Shown here: positions 27,321 to 37,595 of the stretch, piece after piece
Layout of the letters: the number at the start of each line of letters is the position of its first letter
How positions within the stretch are numbered: position 1 is the first letter of the stretch
Source of the DNA: Sulfitobacter sp. CW3
GTDB lineage: Bacteria; Pseudomonadota; Alphaproteobacteria; Rhodobacterales; Rhodobacteraceae
Direction: 5' to 3'
Length of the DNA stretch: 64,000 nucleotides
NCBI RefSeq assembly: GCF_019392245.1
Contig: NZ_JAHXRL010000003.1
Coordinates: 248,001 to 312,000 of the forward strand
Translations under genes and position numbers: made by a program
Notes under the pieces: generated by a model
Database searches by the model: none
Told to the model about the DNA's origin: nothing
What the model saw: only the letters and a program-made list of their open reading frames with translations

Positions 27321-29389
27321 CCGGGTTCGATACATTTGTGGTGATCGATTGGTCAGGCGGCAATGACACGGGGGGCAGCCCGCGCAAGGATGCGATTTGG
27401 GCGGGTGTGAATCGCAACGGGCAGGACCAAGACCCGGTTTATTTGCGCAACAGAACCGTGGCCGAGGCGTGGATCGTTGATTTAATCCGGGCCGAACTTG
27501 AGGCCGAGCGCCGTGTGATGATCGGCTTTGATTTTCCTTTCGGTTATCCCGCCGGTTTTGCCGAGGCGTTGACAGGTTATACTGACCCGCTTGTGCTTTG
27601 GGATTGGTTCGAGGCGCGGATCGAGGATAGCCCCGAAACAAACAACCGTTTTGATCTGGCGGCAGAGATGAACCTGGGACTTGGTGACGGGGTAGGCCCG
27701 TTTTGGTTCAATGGTTTGCCCAACCGCGACATTCCCGGCCTGCTGCGTCGCAAGGAAGGGTATGCGAACCCGTTTTCGGAAAAAAGACAGGCGGAAACTC
27801 GGGCGAAAGGCGCGTTTTCCTGCTGGCAAATGGGCGGGGCGGGTGCCGTCGGATCGCAGGTGTTCATGGGTTTGCCGGTGTTGTCGCGCCTGCGCAAACG
27901 GTTTCATGGAGAGATCAACGTTTGGCCCTTTGAGCAGCTAAAGCGTCCGGTGGCGTTTGTTGAAGTCTGGCCGTCGCTGACGGTTGGCGATGCACCGGCT
28001 GAAATGATCAAGGACGCGTGGCAGGTTCAAGAACTGTCGCGCCAGATGAGCGAATTACCAGCGGCTGCATTGGATGAAATGTTGGACGTATACGCCCCCG
28101 AAGAAGGCTGGATTTTCGGGTTGGGTTTTGAGGACCGCATGAAAACGGCGTCTCCGCTGCGGAACGACTGTTTTGCCCTGCCGCCGGGGGTGCATTGGAC
28201 ACCGGTGGACGAGGCGTTGTCGTTGCTAAGATCCCGGTTGTCACCGGTCGTGTCGGTTGAAACGGTAGAGATTGGCGGCGCATTGGGGCGTATTGTTGCG
28301 CAAGACGTGACTGCCAAACGTGCCAACCCGCCGCTGCCAAACACCGCTGTTGATGGCTATGGTTTTGTAGGCGGGCGGGGCGATGGGCCGCATCAATTGC
28401 CTTTGGCCGATGGCCGCGCTGCGGCGGGGGATGCGCCGGGAACCGTGCCAGCAGGGCAGGCGATCCGCATTCTGACAGGTGCCGCGCTGCCCACGGGCGT
28501 CGATACGGTTGTGTTGCAAGAAGACGTTCGGATCGAGGATGGCGCCGTGGTGTTCAATGGCCCCATCAAACCGGGCGCGAACACCCGCAAGGCGGGCGAG
28601 GATGTTGAACAAGGCCACGTTGTCACGCGCGCCGGACGGCGTGTTGCGGCGGCTGATCTGGCCCTGATGGCGGCGACGGGGAATGATGCGCTGGATGTTT
28701 ATCAGCCGTTGCGGGTTGGTGTCATTTCGACCGGTGACGAGATCGTGGAACCCGGCGGGGCGGCATCTGATGGCCAGATTTACGATGCCAACCGACCGAT
28801 GCTTTTGGCGCTGGTCCGGCAGTTCGGACATACTGCGGTTGATCTGGGGCATGTCGGCGATGATCGTGCAGCATTGCGCGCCCGCCTGAACAGCGCCACC
28901 GGAGATGTGGATGCGATCCTGACCAGCGGCGGCGCATCTGCGGGGGACGAGGATCACGTATCTGCCCTGCTGCAAGAGGCCGGTGCCCTGTCGCTTTGGC
29001 GGGTTGCGGTCAAACCGGGGCGGCCCTTGGCATTGGGGATGTGGCACGGCCTGCCGGTCTTTGGGCTGCCGGGTAATCCGGTCGCCGCGATGGTCTGTAC
29101 GTTGATCTTTGCGCGGCCCGCGTTGTCGGTGATGGCGGGGCAAGAATGGACCACGCCGCAAGGGTTCGATGTGCCTGCAGCGTTTGAAAAGCGCAAGAAA
29201 CCGGGCCGCCGCGAATTTCTGCGCGCGCGGATGTGCGACGGCCGTGTCGAGGTGTTCGCCTCAGAAGGGTCGGGCCGGATCAGCGGGCTGAGCTGGGCGG
29301 AAGGTTTGGTTGAACTGCCGGACGGGGCGGTGCATGTGCGTCCGGGCGATATGGTGCGGTATATCCCTTATGGATCGTTCGGGATTTAG
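27317..29389 (+). CDS. moeA: MoeA with fused N-terminal RNase H-like (DUF429-like) domain
   Basis: 690 residues, about 290 longer than ordinary MoeA. Residues ~285-690 are a complete molybdopterin molybdenumtransferase (NTAVDGYGF, VISTGDEI, TSGGASAGDEDHV, GLPGNPVAAM) that inserts molybdate into MPT. Residues 1-275 are a separate domain opening with FVVIDWSGG and containing MIGFDFPFGYP; two acidic strands of this type recall DUF429 / RNase H-fold proteins, but this is inference. The junction is continuous with no stop. GTG start overlaps mobB by 4 bp. The extra domain's job is unknown. Confidence 0.88.
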   Translation: MTGFDTFVVIDWSGGNDTGGSPRKDAIWAGVNRNGQDQDPVYLRNRTVAEAWIVDLIRAELEAERRVMIGFDFPFGYPAGFAEALTGYTDPLVLWDWFEARIEDSPETNNRFDLAAEMNLGLGDGVGPFWFNGLPNRDIPGLLRRKEGYANPFSEKRQAETRAKGAFSCWQMGGAGAVGSQVFMGLPVLSRLRKRFHGEINVWPFEQLKRPVAFVEVWPSLTVGDAPAEMIKDAWQVQELSRQMSELPAAALDEMLDVYAPEEGWIFGLGFEDRMKTASPLRNDCFALPPGVHWTPVDEALSLLRSRLSPVVSVETVEIGGALGRIVAQDVTAKRANPPLPNTAVDGYGFVGGRGDGPHQLPLADGRAAAGDAPGTVPAGQAIRILTGAALPTGVDTVVLQEDVRIEDGAVVFNGPIKPGANTRKAGEDVEQGHVVTRAGRRVAAADLALMAATGNDALDVYQPLRVGVISTGDEIVEPGGAASDGQIYDANRPMLLALVRQFGHTAVDLGHVGDDRAALRARLNSATGDVDAILTSGGASAGDEDHVSALLQEAGALSLWRVAVKPGRPLALGMWHGLPVFGLPGNPVAAMVCTLIFARPALSVMAGQEWTTPQGFDVPAAFEKRKKPGRREFLRARMCDGRVEVFASEGSGRISGLSWAEGLVELPDGAVHVRPGDMVRYIPYGSFGI

Positions 29390-29413
29390 GGTGTCGGGCC
29401 GGAAAAGCTGACC

Positions 29414-30457
29414 CTAGTCAAACGTTCCGGCGACGCGACCCAACAGCATGAACGCACGCGCGGTGCGGGTTTCGGCAAGCGCTGATATTTCACCGTCAGA
29501 TGCCTGGGCTTCGAACCCTGAAAAGACGCGGTCAAAGCGACGTAGGAAATGGTGCGCTGCATCGCGAAAGATCGGGTCCTGTTTCATCCGCGCGTTGGTC
29601 AGGGCAAGGGACGACCGATCGCGAACGCCACCAAGGGCCGCGATTGTGCGCCCGCGTGCGCCTTGGGCAAATTCGCGCCAAACTTCGGGGCGGGCACGGT
29701 CGGGGTGCAGATCGTCCATGTAAATGCCATCGTGGCTTAGCAGGGTCAGCACGTCTTGGGCGGCTTGGACCAGTTGCGATGCATTGCGGTCTTTCAAGGC
29801 TTTGCGCAGGGCTGTGAAACCTTCGGTGTCTTCTGCCGTTTCCGGAAAGTTCAGCGCGCGAATGAAATCATCGTGGGACAGTGCAGGTGCCATATCGCTG
29901 GCTTGGGTGCCAAGCGCCAAGGCCGGCTGATCATCCGAGGGTGCAGTTGCGGCAACCGGGGCTGCGGCACGTGGCGTTGCATCGCGGCGGGTGTGAAACG
30001 TGGCAAGGGCGGTTTCGGTTTTGCGCGCGGCGGCGGCGATTTCGTCCAACTTGCGCGTGACCGATGCATCTGCCTCAAAGGTTTTGCCTTGTTGCTGGGC
30101 GATATACGCTTGGCGAATGGCGTCGATTGCGGCCTGCAAGCGCTGGCTTTCTGTGCGCATTACACGGCTGGCACGCGCGGCAGTGGCCGCGACCCAAATC
30201 ATCGCGAGCGGCATAAAAATGGCCAAGGTCGTCATCACGAACCGTAGGCCGCGATCACTGGTATCAGGTGCACTGTCAGAGGGTTGCATCAAAAAGAAGA
30301 TGCCACAGCCCAAAAGCCAAAGCACGCTTAGTGCAATGGCGATGATTTCGATGCTGGAAATCGTTTGATCATTTGGACGTGAATAGACGCCAAACGGGGT
30401 CGACCGCGCAGGCTGGCGCGGCAACTTTGGCGGATGGGCAGGCGTAGTATCGGTCAT
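29414..30457 (-). CDS. Uncharacterised two-helix membrane protein
   Basis: 347 residues. Pro-rich cytoplasmic N-terminus, two membrane helices at about 37-57 and 72-91, then a coiled coil (~95-155), a Pro/Ala linker, and a ~170-residue helical C-terminal domain (from HDDFIRALNFPE). It starts 15 bases after the greA stop and is probably cotranscribed with it. I do not recognise the family; the layout suggests a membrane-tethered scaffold. Confidence 0.75.
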   Translation of the reverse strand: MTDTTPAHPPKLPRQPARSTPFGVYSRPNDQTISSIEIIAIALSVLWLLGCGIFFLMQPSDSAPDTSDRGLRFVMTTLAIFMPLAMIWVAATAARASRVMRTESQRLQAAIDAIRQAYIAQQQGKTFEADASVTRKLDEIAAAARKTETALATFHTRRDATPRAAAPVAATAPSDDQPALALGTQASDMAPALSHDDFIRALNFPETAEDTEGFTALRKALKDRNASQLVQAAQDVLTLLSHDGIYMDDLHPDRARPEVWREFAQGARGRTIAALGGVRDRSSLALTNARMKQDPIFRDAAHHFLRRFDRVFSGFEAQASDGEISALAETRTARAFMLLGRVAGTFD

Positions 30458-30472
30458 GTCGATTGCCCCGGA

Positions 30473-30943
30473 TCAAGCGTAGATGATCTTGAGAACCTCA
30501 TAGGATCTTTCGCCCCCCGGTGTGCGCACCGTGACGCTGTCGCCTTCGTCTTTGCCGATCAACGCCCGTGCAATAGGGGATTTGATGTTCAAAAGACCCT
30601 TTTCAATGTTGGCCTCGTATTCACCAACAATCTGATAGGTTTTTTCTTCGTCTGTGTCTTCGTCCACCAATGTTACCTTGGCACCGAACTTGATCGAGCC
30701 GGACATTTTCGATGGGTCAATGACGTCAGCCAGCGAAATCGCCCCTTCAAGCTCTTTCACGCGGCCTTCGATAAAGGACTGTTTTTCCTTGGCAGAATGG
30801 TATTCGGCGTTTTCGGACAGGTCACCATGCTCGCGCGCTTCGGCAATCGCTTTGATGATTGCAGGACGTTCAGTCGTCTTCAGGTGCTTTAGTTCGGTTT
30901 CCAAAGCAATGTGACCGGCGCGGGTCATAGGGATTTTTTCCAT
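30473..30943 (-). CDS. greA: Transcription elongation factor GreA
   Basis: 156 residues from ATG 30943 ([11 protein letters not shown]). GreA stimulates transcript cleavage in backtracked RNA polymerase. The coiled-coil tip with the acidic pair ([18 protein letters not shown]) and the C-terminal FKBP-like domain ([14 protein letters not shown]) are present. Upstream open frame lacks similarity. Followed by a membrane protein gene in the same direction. Confidence 0.95.
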   Translation of the reverse strand: MEKIPMTRAGHIALETELKHLKTTERPAIIKAIAEAREHGDLSENAEYHSAKEKQSFIEGRVKELEGAISLADVIDPSKMSGSIKFGAKVTLVDEDTDEEKTYQIVGEYEANIEKGLLNIKSPIARALIGKDEGDSVTVRTPGGERSYEVLKIIYA

Positions 30944-31078
30944 TGTGGTCGTCCACGCAATGAGGGTCACAGCCCCGGAGATGGTCCGAGGGTGCAACCG
31001 ATTTGAATTAGCCCTTACCTGACCTAAACTGGCGCGTGATTGCAAGGGCCGAGTGCGCGCCGTGACATCAATGCGCGC

Positions 31079-31462
31079 TTATCCACCATATTGAACAAGC
31101 TCGTATTCGACCCCGTCGTGGTCGTGAAAGTAAAACCGTCGTCCCGGTTCATAGTCTGCATGGTTTTTGGTTTCGAACCCGTGGAATTTGAGGGCGGCCT
31201 CGGCTGCATCCAGATCATCGACGACGATACCGATGTGATTGAGCCCCCCAACGGTCGTATAGCTGCTTGGGGCCGTTTCCAGCCCGTTTTTGGGCGTGTA
31301 AAGCGCGATATAGTCGTTCTGCGTGCCAACATGCACGGTGCGTCCCCCGGCGATCGCATCGCCTTGCCAGCGGATATGCCAGCCAAAAATCTTGACCATC
31401 CATGCGGCGGTGGCCTCGGGGTTGGTGACAGTGATATTTGCGTGTTCAAGCTGCGCTGACAT
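31079..31462 (-). CDS. VOC (glyoxalase/bleomycin-resistance) family protein, SoxR-linked
   Basis: 127 residues. Two beta-alpha-beta-beta-beta halves with VOC metal-site positions H7 (LEHANI), a His in RTVHVG near 44, a His in NHIGIVV and a Glu in YELVQ. This suggests a metal-dependent glyoxalase or dioxygenase-like enzyme or a drug-binding protein. It is divergent from soxR and has a MerR-type 19-bp-spacer promoter overlapping a SoxR box, so it is predicted to be induced by redox-active compounds. Substrate unknown. Confidence 0.85.
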   Translation of the reverse strand: MSAQLEHANITVTNPEATAAWMVKIFGWHIRWQGDAIAGGRTVHVGTQNDYIALYTPKNGLETAPSSYTTVGGLNHIGIVVDDLDAAEAALKFHGFETKNHADYEPGRRFYFHDHDGVEYELVQYGG

Positions 31463-31498
31463 GGCGGGTCTTTCCTTGTTGTTGTGTTGACCCTGTTG

Positions 31499-31529
31499 TT
31501 TGTAATTCCTAAACCTAACTTTAGGTCAA
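31499..31529 (-). promoter_or_regulatory. SoxR-type promoter of the VOC gene
   Basis: On the minus strand: -35 TTGACC (31529-31524), 19-bp spacer, -10 TACAAA (31504-31499). The overlong spacer is the hallmark of MerR-family activated promoters. The 18-bp dyad CCTAAACCTAACTTTAGG (31508-31525) lies in it and matches the E. coli soxS operator at 14 of 18 positions. A weak plus-strand promoter TTGACC (31487) N17 TAAACC could serve soxR itself. Confidence 0.7.
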
Positions 31530-31551
31530 GGGGATTTTTTCGAGGGAAATT

Positions 31552-32004
31552 ATGGCTGTAAATGATGGTCTGTCTATTGGTGCGCTTGCGCGGCGTACGG
31601 GGTTGGCGGTGTCGGCGATCCGCTATTACGAGGCGCAAGGGTTGATTAAACCATGGCGCAATGCAGGCGGGCAGCGGCGGTTTGAACGCGCGGATTTGCG
31701 GCGGCTTAGCTTTGTGATGATTGCCCAGCAATTTGGTTTTACCCTGCCGCAGATCAAACTCGAGCTTGACCGCTTGCCCGGCGGGCGCACCCCGACCAAG
31801 GCAGATTGGGCACGGATCAGCCAATCTTTTCGCGCCGGACTGGACCAGCGGATCGCCACATTGACGCGGCTGCGCGATGATCTGGATGGGTGTATCGGCT
31901 GTGGCTGCCTAAGCCTAAAGGCCTGTGCGCTATATAACCCCAAGGATAGGGCTGGCGAAAACGGCCAAGGTCCGCGCTATCTTATGGGCGATCCGCGGCC
32001 CTGA
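31552..32004 (+). CDS. soxR: Redox-sensitive MerR-family activator SoxR
   Basis: 150 residues. N-terminal MerR winged HTH (LSIGALARRTGLAVSAIRYY), dimerisation helix, and a [2Fe-2S] site C-x2-C-x-C-x5-C at Cys114, 117, 119 and 125. Oxidation or nitrosylation of the cluster by redox-cycling compounds turns on target promoters. The divergent VOC gene carries a good SoxR box, so it is the likely target; no soxS is nearby, as expected outside enterics. Confidence 0.93.
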   Translation: MAVNDGLSIGALARRTGLAVSAIRYYEAQGLIKPWRNAGGQRRFERADLRRLSFVMIAQQFGFTLPQIKLELDRLPGGRTPTKADWARISQSFRAGLDQRIATLTRLRDDLDGCIGCGCLSLKACALYNPKDRAGENGQGPRYLMGDPRP

Positions 32005-32159
32005 TCTATTTCGCGTGGCGAAACATTATGACGGCTGGCTCATTATATTGTTACGAAACTGTCGCGGCCCTTCATTTTAACGTCGTGTCGCGATTGCAAA
32101 GCAAGCCGTGCTGGTTTAGCCAAATCCAAACCCATTTTCTGCCCGAAGAGGAGCCCCAA

Positions 32160-33809
32160 ATGGCCGAAGTTGAACGCGAAGCAATGGAATATGACGTCGT
32201 TATTGTTGGCGCTGGTCCTGCGGGCCTGTCAGCCGCGATCCGTCTGAAACAGCTGGATGCTGACTGCAATGTGGTTGTGCTGGAAAAGGGCTCCGAAGTC
32301 GGGGCGCACATCCTGTCGGGTGCGGTGCTGGACCCGATCGGTCTGGACGCGTTGATGCCGGACTGGAAAGAAAAAGGCGCGCCGATCAAGACCAAGGTGA
32401 TCGAAGACAACTTTTACATGTTGGGTGAGGCGGGCAAAATCCGCGTGCCGAACTTCCCCATGCCGCCGCTGATGAACAACCACGGCAACTATATTGTGTC
32501 GATGGCGAATGTCTGTCGCTGGATGGCCGAGCAAGCCGAAGAACTGGGCGTCGAGATTTTCCCCGGCATGTCCTGTTCCGAGCTGGTTTGCGGCGAGAAT
32601 GGTGAGATCAAAGGCGTGGTTGCCGGTGAATTCGGGATCAACCCTGATGGCACCAAAGGCGACAATTACGAGCCGGGCATGGAGTTGCACGGCAAATACG
32701 TGTTCCTGTCCGAAGGCGTGCGCGGCAGCCTGTCAAAGCAGGTGATCGCGAAATACGATCTGGATGCAGGCAAGGAACCGCAGAAATACGGCCTTGGCAT
32801 GAAAGAAATCTGGGAAATCGATCCCGCCAAGCACAAAGAAGGCACTGTGACCCACACGATGGGTTGGCCTTTGAACAAGAACGCCGGTGGCGGTTCGTTC
32901 ATCTATCACATTGAAAACAATCAGGTCTATGTCGGCTTTGTTGTGCACTTGGGCTACAAAAACCCGCATGTGTTCCCTTACATGGAATTCCAGCGTTTCA
33001 AACATCACCCGATGGTGGCCGAGCTGCTGAAAGGTGGCAAACGCGTGGCATATGGCGCACGTGCGATCACCGAAGGTGGCTATCAGTCGATGCCCAAGAT
33101 GGTTGCACCCGGTGTGGCGCTGCTGGGCTGTTCGGTGGGCATGGTCAACGTGCCGCGCATCAAGGGCAACCACAACGCAATGCTGTCGGGCAAAGCCGCC
33201 GCCGAAGCCGCATTTGCGGCCATCCAGGCGGGGCGTTCCGGTGACGAACTGTCTGAGTATGAAACAGACGTGCGCAGCGGCGAAATCGGCAAAGACTTGA
33301 AAAAAGTACGCAATGTCAAACCATTGTGGAGCAAATACGGCCTCATGACATCGCTTGCCGTGGGCGGGTTCGACATGTGGACCAACACGCTCGGCTTTTC
33401 CTTGTTGGGAACCCTTGGCCACGGAAAATCCGATGCCGAGGCGACCGAAAAAGCCGCCGATCACAAAAAGATCGACTATCCAAAACCGGATGGAAAGCTC
33501 AGCTTTGACCGTCTGACCAACGTGGCGTTTTCGTTCACGAACCATGACGAAAACCAGCCGGCGCACTTGACGTTGAAAGATCCGTCCGTGCCAGTGAACG
33601 TGAACCTGCCGGTTTATGCAGGGCCATCTGCGCGGTATTGCCCCGCAGGTGTTTACGAATTCGTCGAGGAAGAAGGCAAAGATCCGCGCTTTGTGATCAA
33701 CTTCCAGAACTGTGTGCATTGCAAAACCTGCGACATCAAAGACCCGTCGCAGAACATCGTTTGGACCACACCTCAGGGTGGCGACGGCCCGAACTATCCA
33801 AACATGTAA
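32160..33809 (+). CDS. Electron transfer flavoprotein-ubiquinone oxidoreductase
   Basis: 549 residues from ATG 32160, with GAGGAG upstream. It passes electrons from ETF (acyl-CoA dehydrogenases) to ubiquinone. FAD site VVIVGAGPAGLSAA at about 13-26; the 4Fe-4S ligands are the Cys of RYCPAGVYEF (~495) and CVHCKTC (~519). Membrane association is by a hydrophobic surface. The acyl-CoA dehydrogenase at 20149 is a possible upstream donor. A clear terminator follows. Confidence 0.95.
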   Translation: MAEVEREAMEYDVVIVGAGPAGLSAAIRLKQLDADCNVVVLEKGSEVGAHILSGAVLDPIGLDALMPDWKEKGAPIKTKVIEDNFYMLGEAGKIRVPNFPMPPLMNNHGNYIVSMANVCRWMAEQAEELGVEIFPGMSCSELVCGENGEIKGVVAGEFGINPDGTKGDNYEPGMELHGKYVFLSEGVRGSLSKQVIAKYDLDAGKEPQKYGLGMKEIWEIDPAKHKEGTVTHTMGWPLNKNAGGGSFIYHIENNQVYVGFVVHLGYKNPHVFPYMEFQRFKHHPMVAELLKGGKRVAYGARAITEGGYQSMPKMVAPGVALLGCSVGMVNVPRIKGNHNAMLSGKAAAEAAFAAIQAGRSGDELSEYETDVRSGEIGKDLKKVRNVKPLWSKYGLMTSLAVGGFDMWTNTLGFSLLGTLGHGKSDAEATEKAADHKKIDYPKPDGKLSFDRLTNVAFSFTNHDENQPAHLTLKDPSVPVNVNLPVYAGPSARYCPAGVYEFVEEEGKDPRFVINFQNCVHCKTCDIKDPSQNIVWTTPQGGDGPNYPNM

Positions 33810-33831
33810 ACTGTTCCCTAACGAAATCATG

Positions 33832-33859
33832 AAAAGGCGTGCTGCGGCGCGCCTTTTTT
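33832..33859 (+). terminator. Rho-independent terminator of ETF-QO gene
   Basis: Stem GGCGTGC / GCGCGCC (one G-U pair), loop TGCG, flanked by AAAA upstream and TTTTTT downstream, 22 bases after the stop codon. Confidence 0.85.
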
Positions 33860-33973
33860 CGTTATAGAACGGGCAAATTACTGCTCACGGTTACGTGCTT
33901 GGGGGGCGGGGTGCCATTGCGCTTGGGGGTGAACCTGATAGCGTAAATATAAATAAAATAAGGCCTGCATGTT

Positions 33974-35689
33974 ATGATCCGTACCCTGTTGTTTTCTGCC
34001 AGTGTCATCGCTTTGGGGGTGACCGGCGCGCTGCCGGTTGGCGCGCAATCGGTGTCGGGTGCTTATCTGGCGGGCCGCCACGCTGCTGTGCGCAGTGATT
34101 TTGCGGAAGCTGCTGATTATTATGGCCGGGCATTGGCGCGTGACAGCATGAACGTCGAACTGCTGGAAAGCACGATCCTTGCCAATCTGTCTTTGGGTGA
34201 TGTCGCCAAGGCGGTTCCCTTGGCCAAGGTTCTGGCGGCGAAAAACCAGACCTCTCAGGTCGCTCATCTGGTGACCACAGCCGACAAGGCGCAAAGGGGC
34301 GACTATGACGGGTTGTTGGCGCAAGACGGCGATAGCGTCGGCATCGGCCCTTGGGTCGACGGGCTGGTCAAGGCGTGGGCCTATGTCGGTAAGGGCGACA
34401 TGACGCAAGCCGTCGCTGAGTTCGACAGGCTGAGCCAAGAACCCGGGATGCAGGGGTTTGTGATGTATCACAAAGCGCTTGCGCTGGCATCGGTTGGTGA
34501 TTTCGAGGGGGCCGAGCGTATCTTTGCCTCGAACAAGGCGGGTGCCGCCGGGCACACGCGCCGCGGGGTGATTGCGCGGGCCGAAATTCTGGGGCAGCTT
34601 GACCGCAACGCCGAGGCGCTGGCCCTTCTGAACTCCAGTTTCCAGGGCAGTACGGACCCTGAACTTGAGGCGCTGATTTTAGCGCTTGAGGGCGGGGAAC
34701 CGGTCAAGTTCACGCAGATTACCGATGCCAGAGCCGGGATCGCCGAGGTGTTTTTCACCTTTGCTGCGGTTTTGCGCAGTGAATCGGCTGGCGACTACTA
34801 TGTGCTGCTATATGCGCGGATTGCCCGCTATCTGAACCCTGATCATATCGACGCGTTGTTGCTGACGGCAGACTTGCTTGAAAGCCTTGAACAATATGAT
34901 CTGGCGATTGCTGAGCTTGCAAATGTCCCCGCCAATGATCCCGCCTATCACGCCGCTGAACTGGGCCGCGCGGCCGCTTTGCGTCGGTCCGGTAAACCCG
35001 GCCGGGCGATCGAGGTGCTGCAGCAATTGACCCGCAGCCATGGTGAATTGCCGTCGGTGCATTCGGCCCTTGGCGACGCGCTGCGCGCAGAAGACAAGTT
35101 TGGCGAAGCGATTGCTGCCTACGATATGGCGATCAACAAGACGTCGGAAACGAACCCGCAACGTTGGGTGTTGTTCTACGCGCGCGGCATCGCGGAAGAG
35201 CGCCGTGGCGATCTGGACAAAGCCGAGACCGATTTTCGGGCGGCACTGGCCATCAACCCCGACCAGCCGCAGGTGTTGAATTATCTGGGGTATTCGCTTG
35301 TTGAACAGGGGCGCAATCTGGACGAGGCGCTGAATATGATCGAGCGCGCTGTCGCGGCCAGCCCCGGATCGGGGTATATTGTCGATTCACTGGGATGGGT
35401 TTTGTACCGTCTTGGCCGCTATGAAGAAGCGGTCTCTCAGATGGAGCGTGCGGTGGAACTGGTTGCGGTAGACCCCGTGGTGAACGACCATCTGGGGGAT
35501 GTTTACTGGGCCGTTGGACGCGAACGCGAGGCGGAATTCCAGTGGCGCCGGGCGTTGTCCTTTGTTGATCCCCAAGACACAGATAGCGAGGCCGACCCGG
35601 CCCGCATGCGCCGCAAGCTTGAGATCGGCTTGGACGCGGTGTTGAGCGAAGAGGGCGCGCAGCCGTTGGCCAAAGTATCGACGGACTGA
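33974..35689 (+). CDS. Secreted tetratricopeptide-repeat protein
   Basis: 571 residues. Signal peptide [24 protein letters not shown], then tandem helical repeats of TPR type over most of the length (for example [20 protein letters not shown] and [19 protein letters not shown]). Probably a periplasmic or outer-membrane-associated scaffold. It overlaps ispE by one base (TGATG), a linkage common in this group. The 114-base upstream gap is AT-rich near the start (AAATATAAATAAAATAAGG). Confidence 0.85.
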   Translation: MIRTLLFSASVIALGVTGALPVGAQSVSGAYLAGRHAAVRSDFAEAADYYGRALARDSMNVELLESTILANLSLGDVAKAVPLAKVLAAKNQTSQVAHLVTTADKAQRGDYDGLLAQDGDSVGIGPWVDGLVKAWAYVGKGDMTQAVAEFDRLSQEPGMQGFVMYHKALALASVGDFEGAERIFASNKAGAAGHTRRGVIARAEILGQLDRNAEALALLNSSFQGSTDPELEALILALEGGEPVKFTQITDARAGIAEVFFTFAAVLRSESAGDYYVLLYARIARYLNPDHIDALLLTADLLESLEQYDLAIAELANVPANDPAYHAAELGRAAALRRSGKPGRAIEVLQQLTRSHGELPSVHSALGDALRAEDKFGEAIAAYDMAINKTSETNPQRWVLFYARGIAEERRGDLDKAETDFRAALAINPDQPQVLNYLGYSLVEQGRNLDEALNMIERAVAASPGSGYIVDSLGWVLYRLGRYEEAVSQMERAVELVAVDPVVNDHLGDVYWAVGREREAEFQWRRALSFVDPQDTDSEADPARMRRKLEIGLDAVLSEEGAQPLAKVSTD

Positions 35690-36546
35690 TGCGCACAAAC
35701 AGCGCCGCACTGGGTTCAGCAATCTCCGAGCCGGCTTGGGCCAAGATTAACCTGACGCTGCATGTGACGGGTCAGCGTTCCGACGGGTATCATCTGTTGG
35801 ACAGCTTGGTCGTGCGCGCAGCGGTTGGCGACACGCTGAGTGTTGCGCCGTCAGCCCAGCTGGAACTGTTCGTCGAGGGCCCCTATGCCGGTGCGGCACC
35901 GTTGGATGACCGCAACCTTGTCATCCGCGCGGCACAGTTACTTGATCCGGAGGGCACGCGGGGTGCGCGGCTGCTTTTGACCAAGGTGTTACCAGCGGCG
36001 GCAGGGATTGGCGGTGGATCAGCTGATGCTGCCACAGCGCTAAAGCTGCTAAGCCATCACTGGGATGTCCCGATTCCCGAGGATGTGGCCAGCTTGGGTG
36101 CTGATGTGCCTGTATGTCTGCACGATAGCCCCCAGCGAATGCGCGGCGTCGGAGAGATGCTGACGCCGGTGCCACCGCTGCCCCCTTGTTGGCTGGTTCT
36201 GGTGAACCCGAACAAATCCGTTTCTACGCCTGACGTCTTCAAGCGGCTGACATCTAGGCACAACGATCCGATGCCTGACAGCATTCCGGCCTTTGATTCT
36301 GGGCAAGGTTTTGCCGCTTGGCTGGCGGCGCAGCGCAATGATCTGGAAAAACCCGCGCTCGGTGTTGTGCCCGAAATCGCGGCATGCCTTGCGGCGCTTG
36401 ATGATGCCCTGTTGGCACGGATGTCAGGATCGGGTGCCACCTGCTTTGGCTTATATGACAGCGAAAAGGCAGCAAACCACGCGGCTGGCCGTATCGACCA
36501 TGCGCATCCCGATTGGTGGGTTACCGCAGCCGAAGTTTTTAAGTGA
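35689..36546 (+). CDS. ispE: 4-diphosphocytidyl-2-C-methyl-D-erythritol kinase
   Basis: 285 residues, GHMP kinase of the MEP isoprenoid pathway. Substrate motif [19 protein letters not shown] at the N-terminus and ATP loop [17 protein letters not shown] near 103-119 are intact. Its 3' end overlaps the convergent polyprenyl synthase by 8 bp. Product feeds IPP/DMAPP, used by that synthase. Confidence 0.93.
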   Translation: MRTNSAALGSAISEPAWAKINLTLHVTGQRSDGYHLLDSLVVRAAVGDTLSVAPSAQLELFVEGPYAGAAPLDDRNLVIRAAQLLDPEGTRGARLLLTKVLPAAAGIGGGSADAATALKLLSHHWDVPIPEDVASLGADVPVCLHDSPQRMRGVGEMLTPVPPLPPCWLVLVNPNKSVSTPDVFKRLTSRHNDPMPDSIPAFDSGQGFAAWLAAQRNDLEKPALGVVPEIAACLAALDDALLARMSGSGATCFGLYDSEKAANHAAGRIDHAHPDWWVTAAEVFK

Positions 36547-37537
36547 GGCGCGCCACGACATAGTCGGCAAGGTCGTGCAGCATTTCACGTAACGCGTGAT
36601 CGGGCAGGGCGTGCAAAGCCGCCTTTGCCTGCGCAGCCCATTCCATCGCGTCGGCGCGGGTTGCCGATAGCGTGTCATGCTTGTTCAACAGGGCAAGCGC
36701 GTGATCCAGATCACCGTCTTCCTGACGCCCTTTTTCGATGGTACGGGTCCAGAACGCGCGTTCTTCGGGGTCTGCTTTTGCGATGGCTTTGATCACGGGC
36801 AGCGTCAGCTTGCGTTCACGGAAATCGTCACCAACATTCTTGCCGGTCGCGTTGGTGTCGCCCTGATAATCCAGCAGGTCATCGGCGATCTGAAACGCAA
36901 TACCCAAGGCATCACCATAATCATACAGCGCTTTAATCTGGGCTGCGGGGGCACCGGCCACCACGCCGCCGACCTCGGTCGCGGCTGAGAACAGGGCAGC
37001 CGTCTTGCCGCGCACAACTTTCAGATACACGGATTCGTCGGTGGCAAGGTTCTGCGCCGCCGTCAGCTGCAACACCTCGCCTTCGGCGATGGTTGCGGAT
37101 GCATTCGACAGGATAGCAAGCACGCGCATGTTGTTCGTTTCGGTCATCAACTGGAAACTGCGCGCAAACAGATAGTCGCCCACCAGCACCGATGATTTGT
37201 TGTCCCAAAGCAGGTTCGCCGTCGGGCGCCCGCGCCGCTGACCGCTTTCATCGACGACATCATCATGCAGCAATGTGGCCGTGTGAATAAATTCGACCGT
37301 GGCGGCAAGGTGGATGTGATAGGGGCCATCGTAGCCACAGATATGGGCCGCGGCCAAGGTCAGCATGGGGCGCAAACGTTTTCCGCCTGCCTCGACCAGA
37401 TGTGCCGTTACTTCGGGGATTCGGGGCGCATGTTCGGATGCCATGCGGTCGCGGATCAGTTCGTTTACCGCGGCCATGTCGGCAGCAAGATAGCTGGCCA
37501 TTTGATCATGCGGCTTTTGACTTGCGTCGTTCTTCAT
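36539..37537 (-). CDS. Polyprenyl diphosphate synthase (long-chain, quinone side chain)
   Basis: 332 residues. First Asp-rich motif [17 protein letters not shown] near 91-107, second [13 protein letters not shown] near 218-230. A small residue precedes the first motif (H-T-A-T-L-L-H-D-D), consistent with long products such as decaprenyl diphosphate for ubiquinone-10, though exact length cannot be told. Works with UbiA. Convergent with ispE, 8-bp overlap. Confidence 0.92.
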   Translation of the reverse strand: MKNDASQKPHDQMASYLAADMAAVNELIRDRMASEHAPRIPEVTAHLVEAGGKRLRPMLTLAAAHICGYDGPYHIHLAATVEFIHTATLLHDDVVDESGQRRGRPTANLLWDNKSSVLVGDYLFARSFQLMTETNNMRVLAILSNASATIAEGEVLQLTAAQNLATDESVYLKVVRGKTAALFSAATEVGGVVAGAPAAQIKALYDYGDALGIAFQIADDLLDYQGDTNATGKNVGDDFRERKLTLPVIKAIAKADPEERAFWTRTIEKGRQEDGDLDHALALLNKHDTLSATRADAMEWAAQAKAALHALPDHALREMLHDLADYVVARLT

Positions 37538-37595
37538 CTACATGACCCCATCTGAAGGCTCGACAATCTTGCGCGATTGCACTTACATCTCTGTT

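Noticed and set aside
32733..33830. 365-residue open frame opposite the ETF-QO gene
   Set aside because: Lies wholly against a gene with complete FAD and Fe-S motifs; no plausible protein features.
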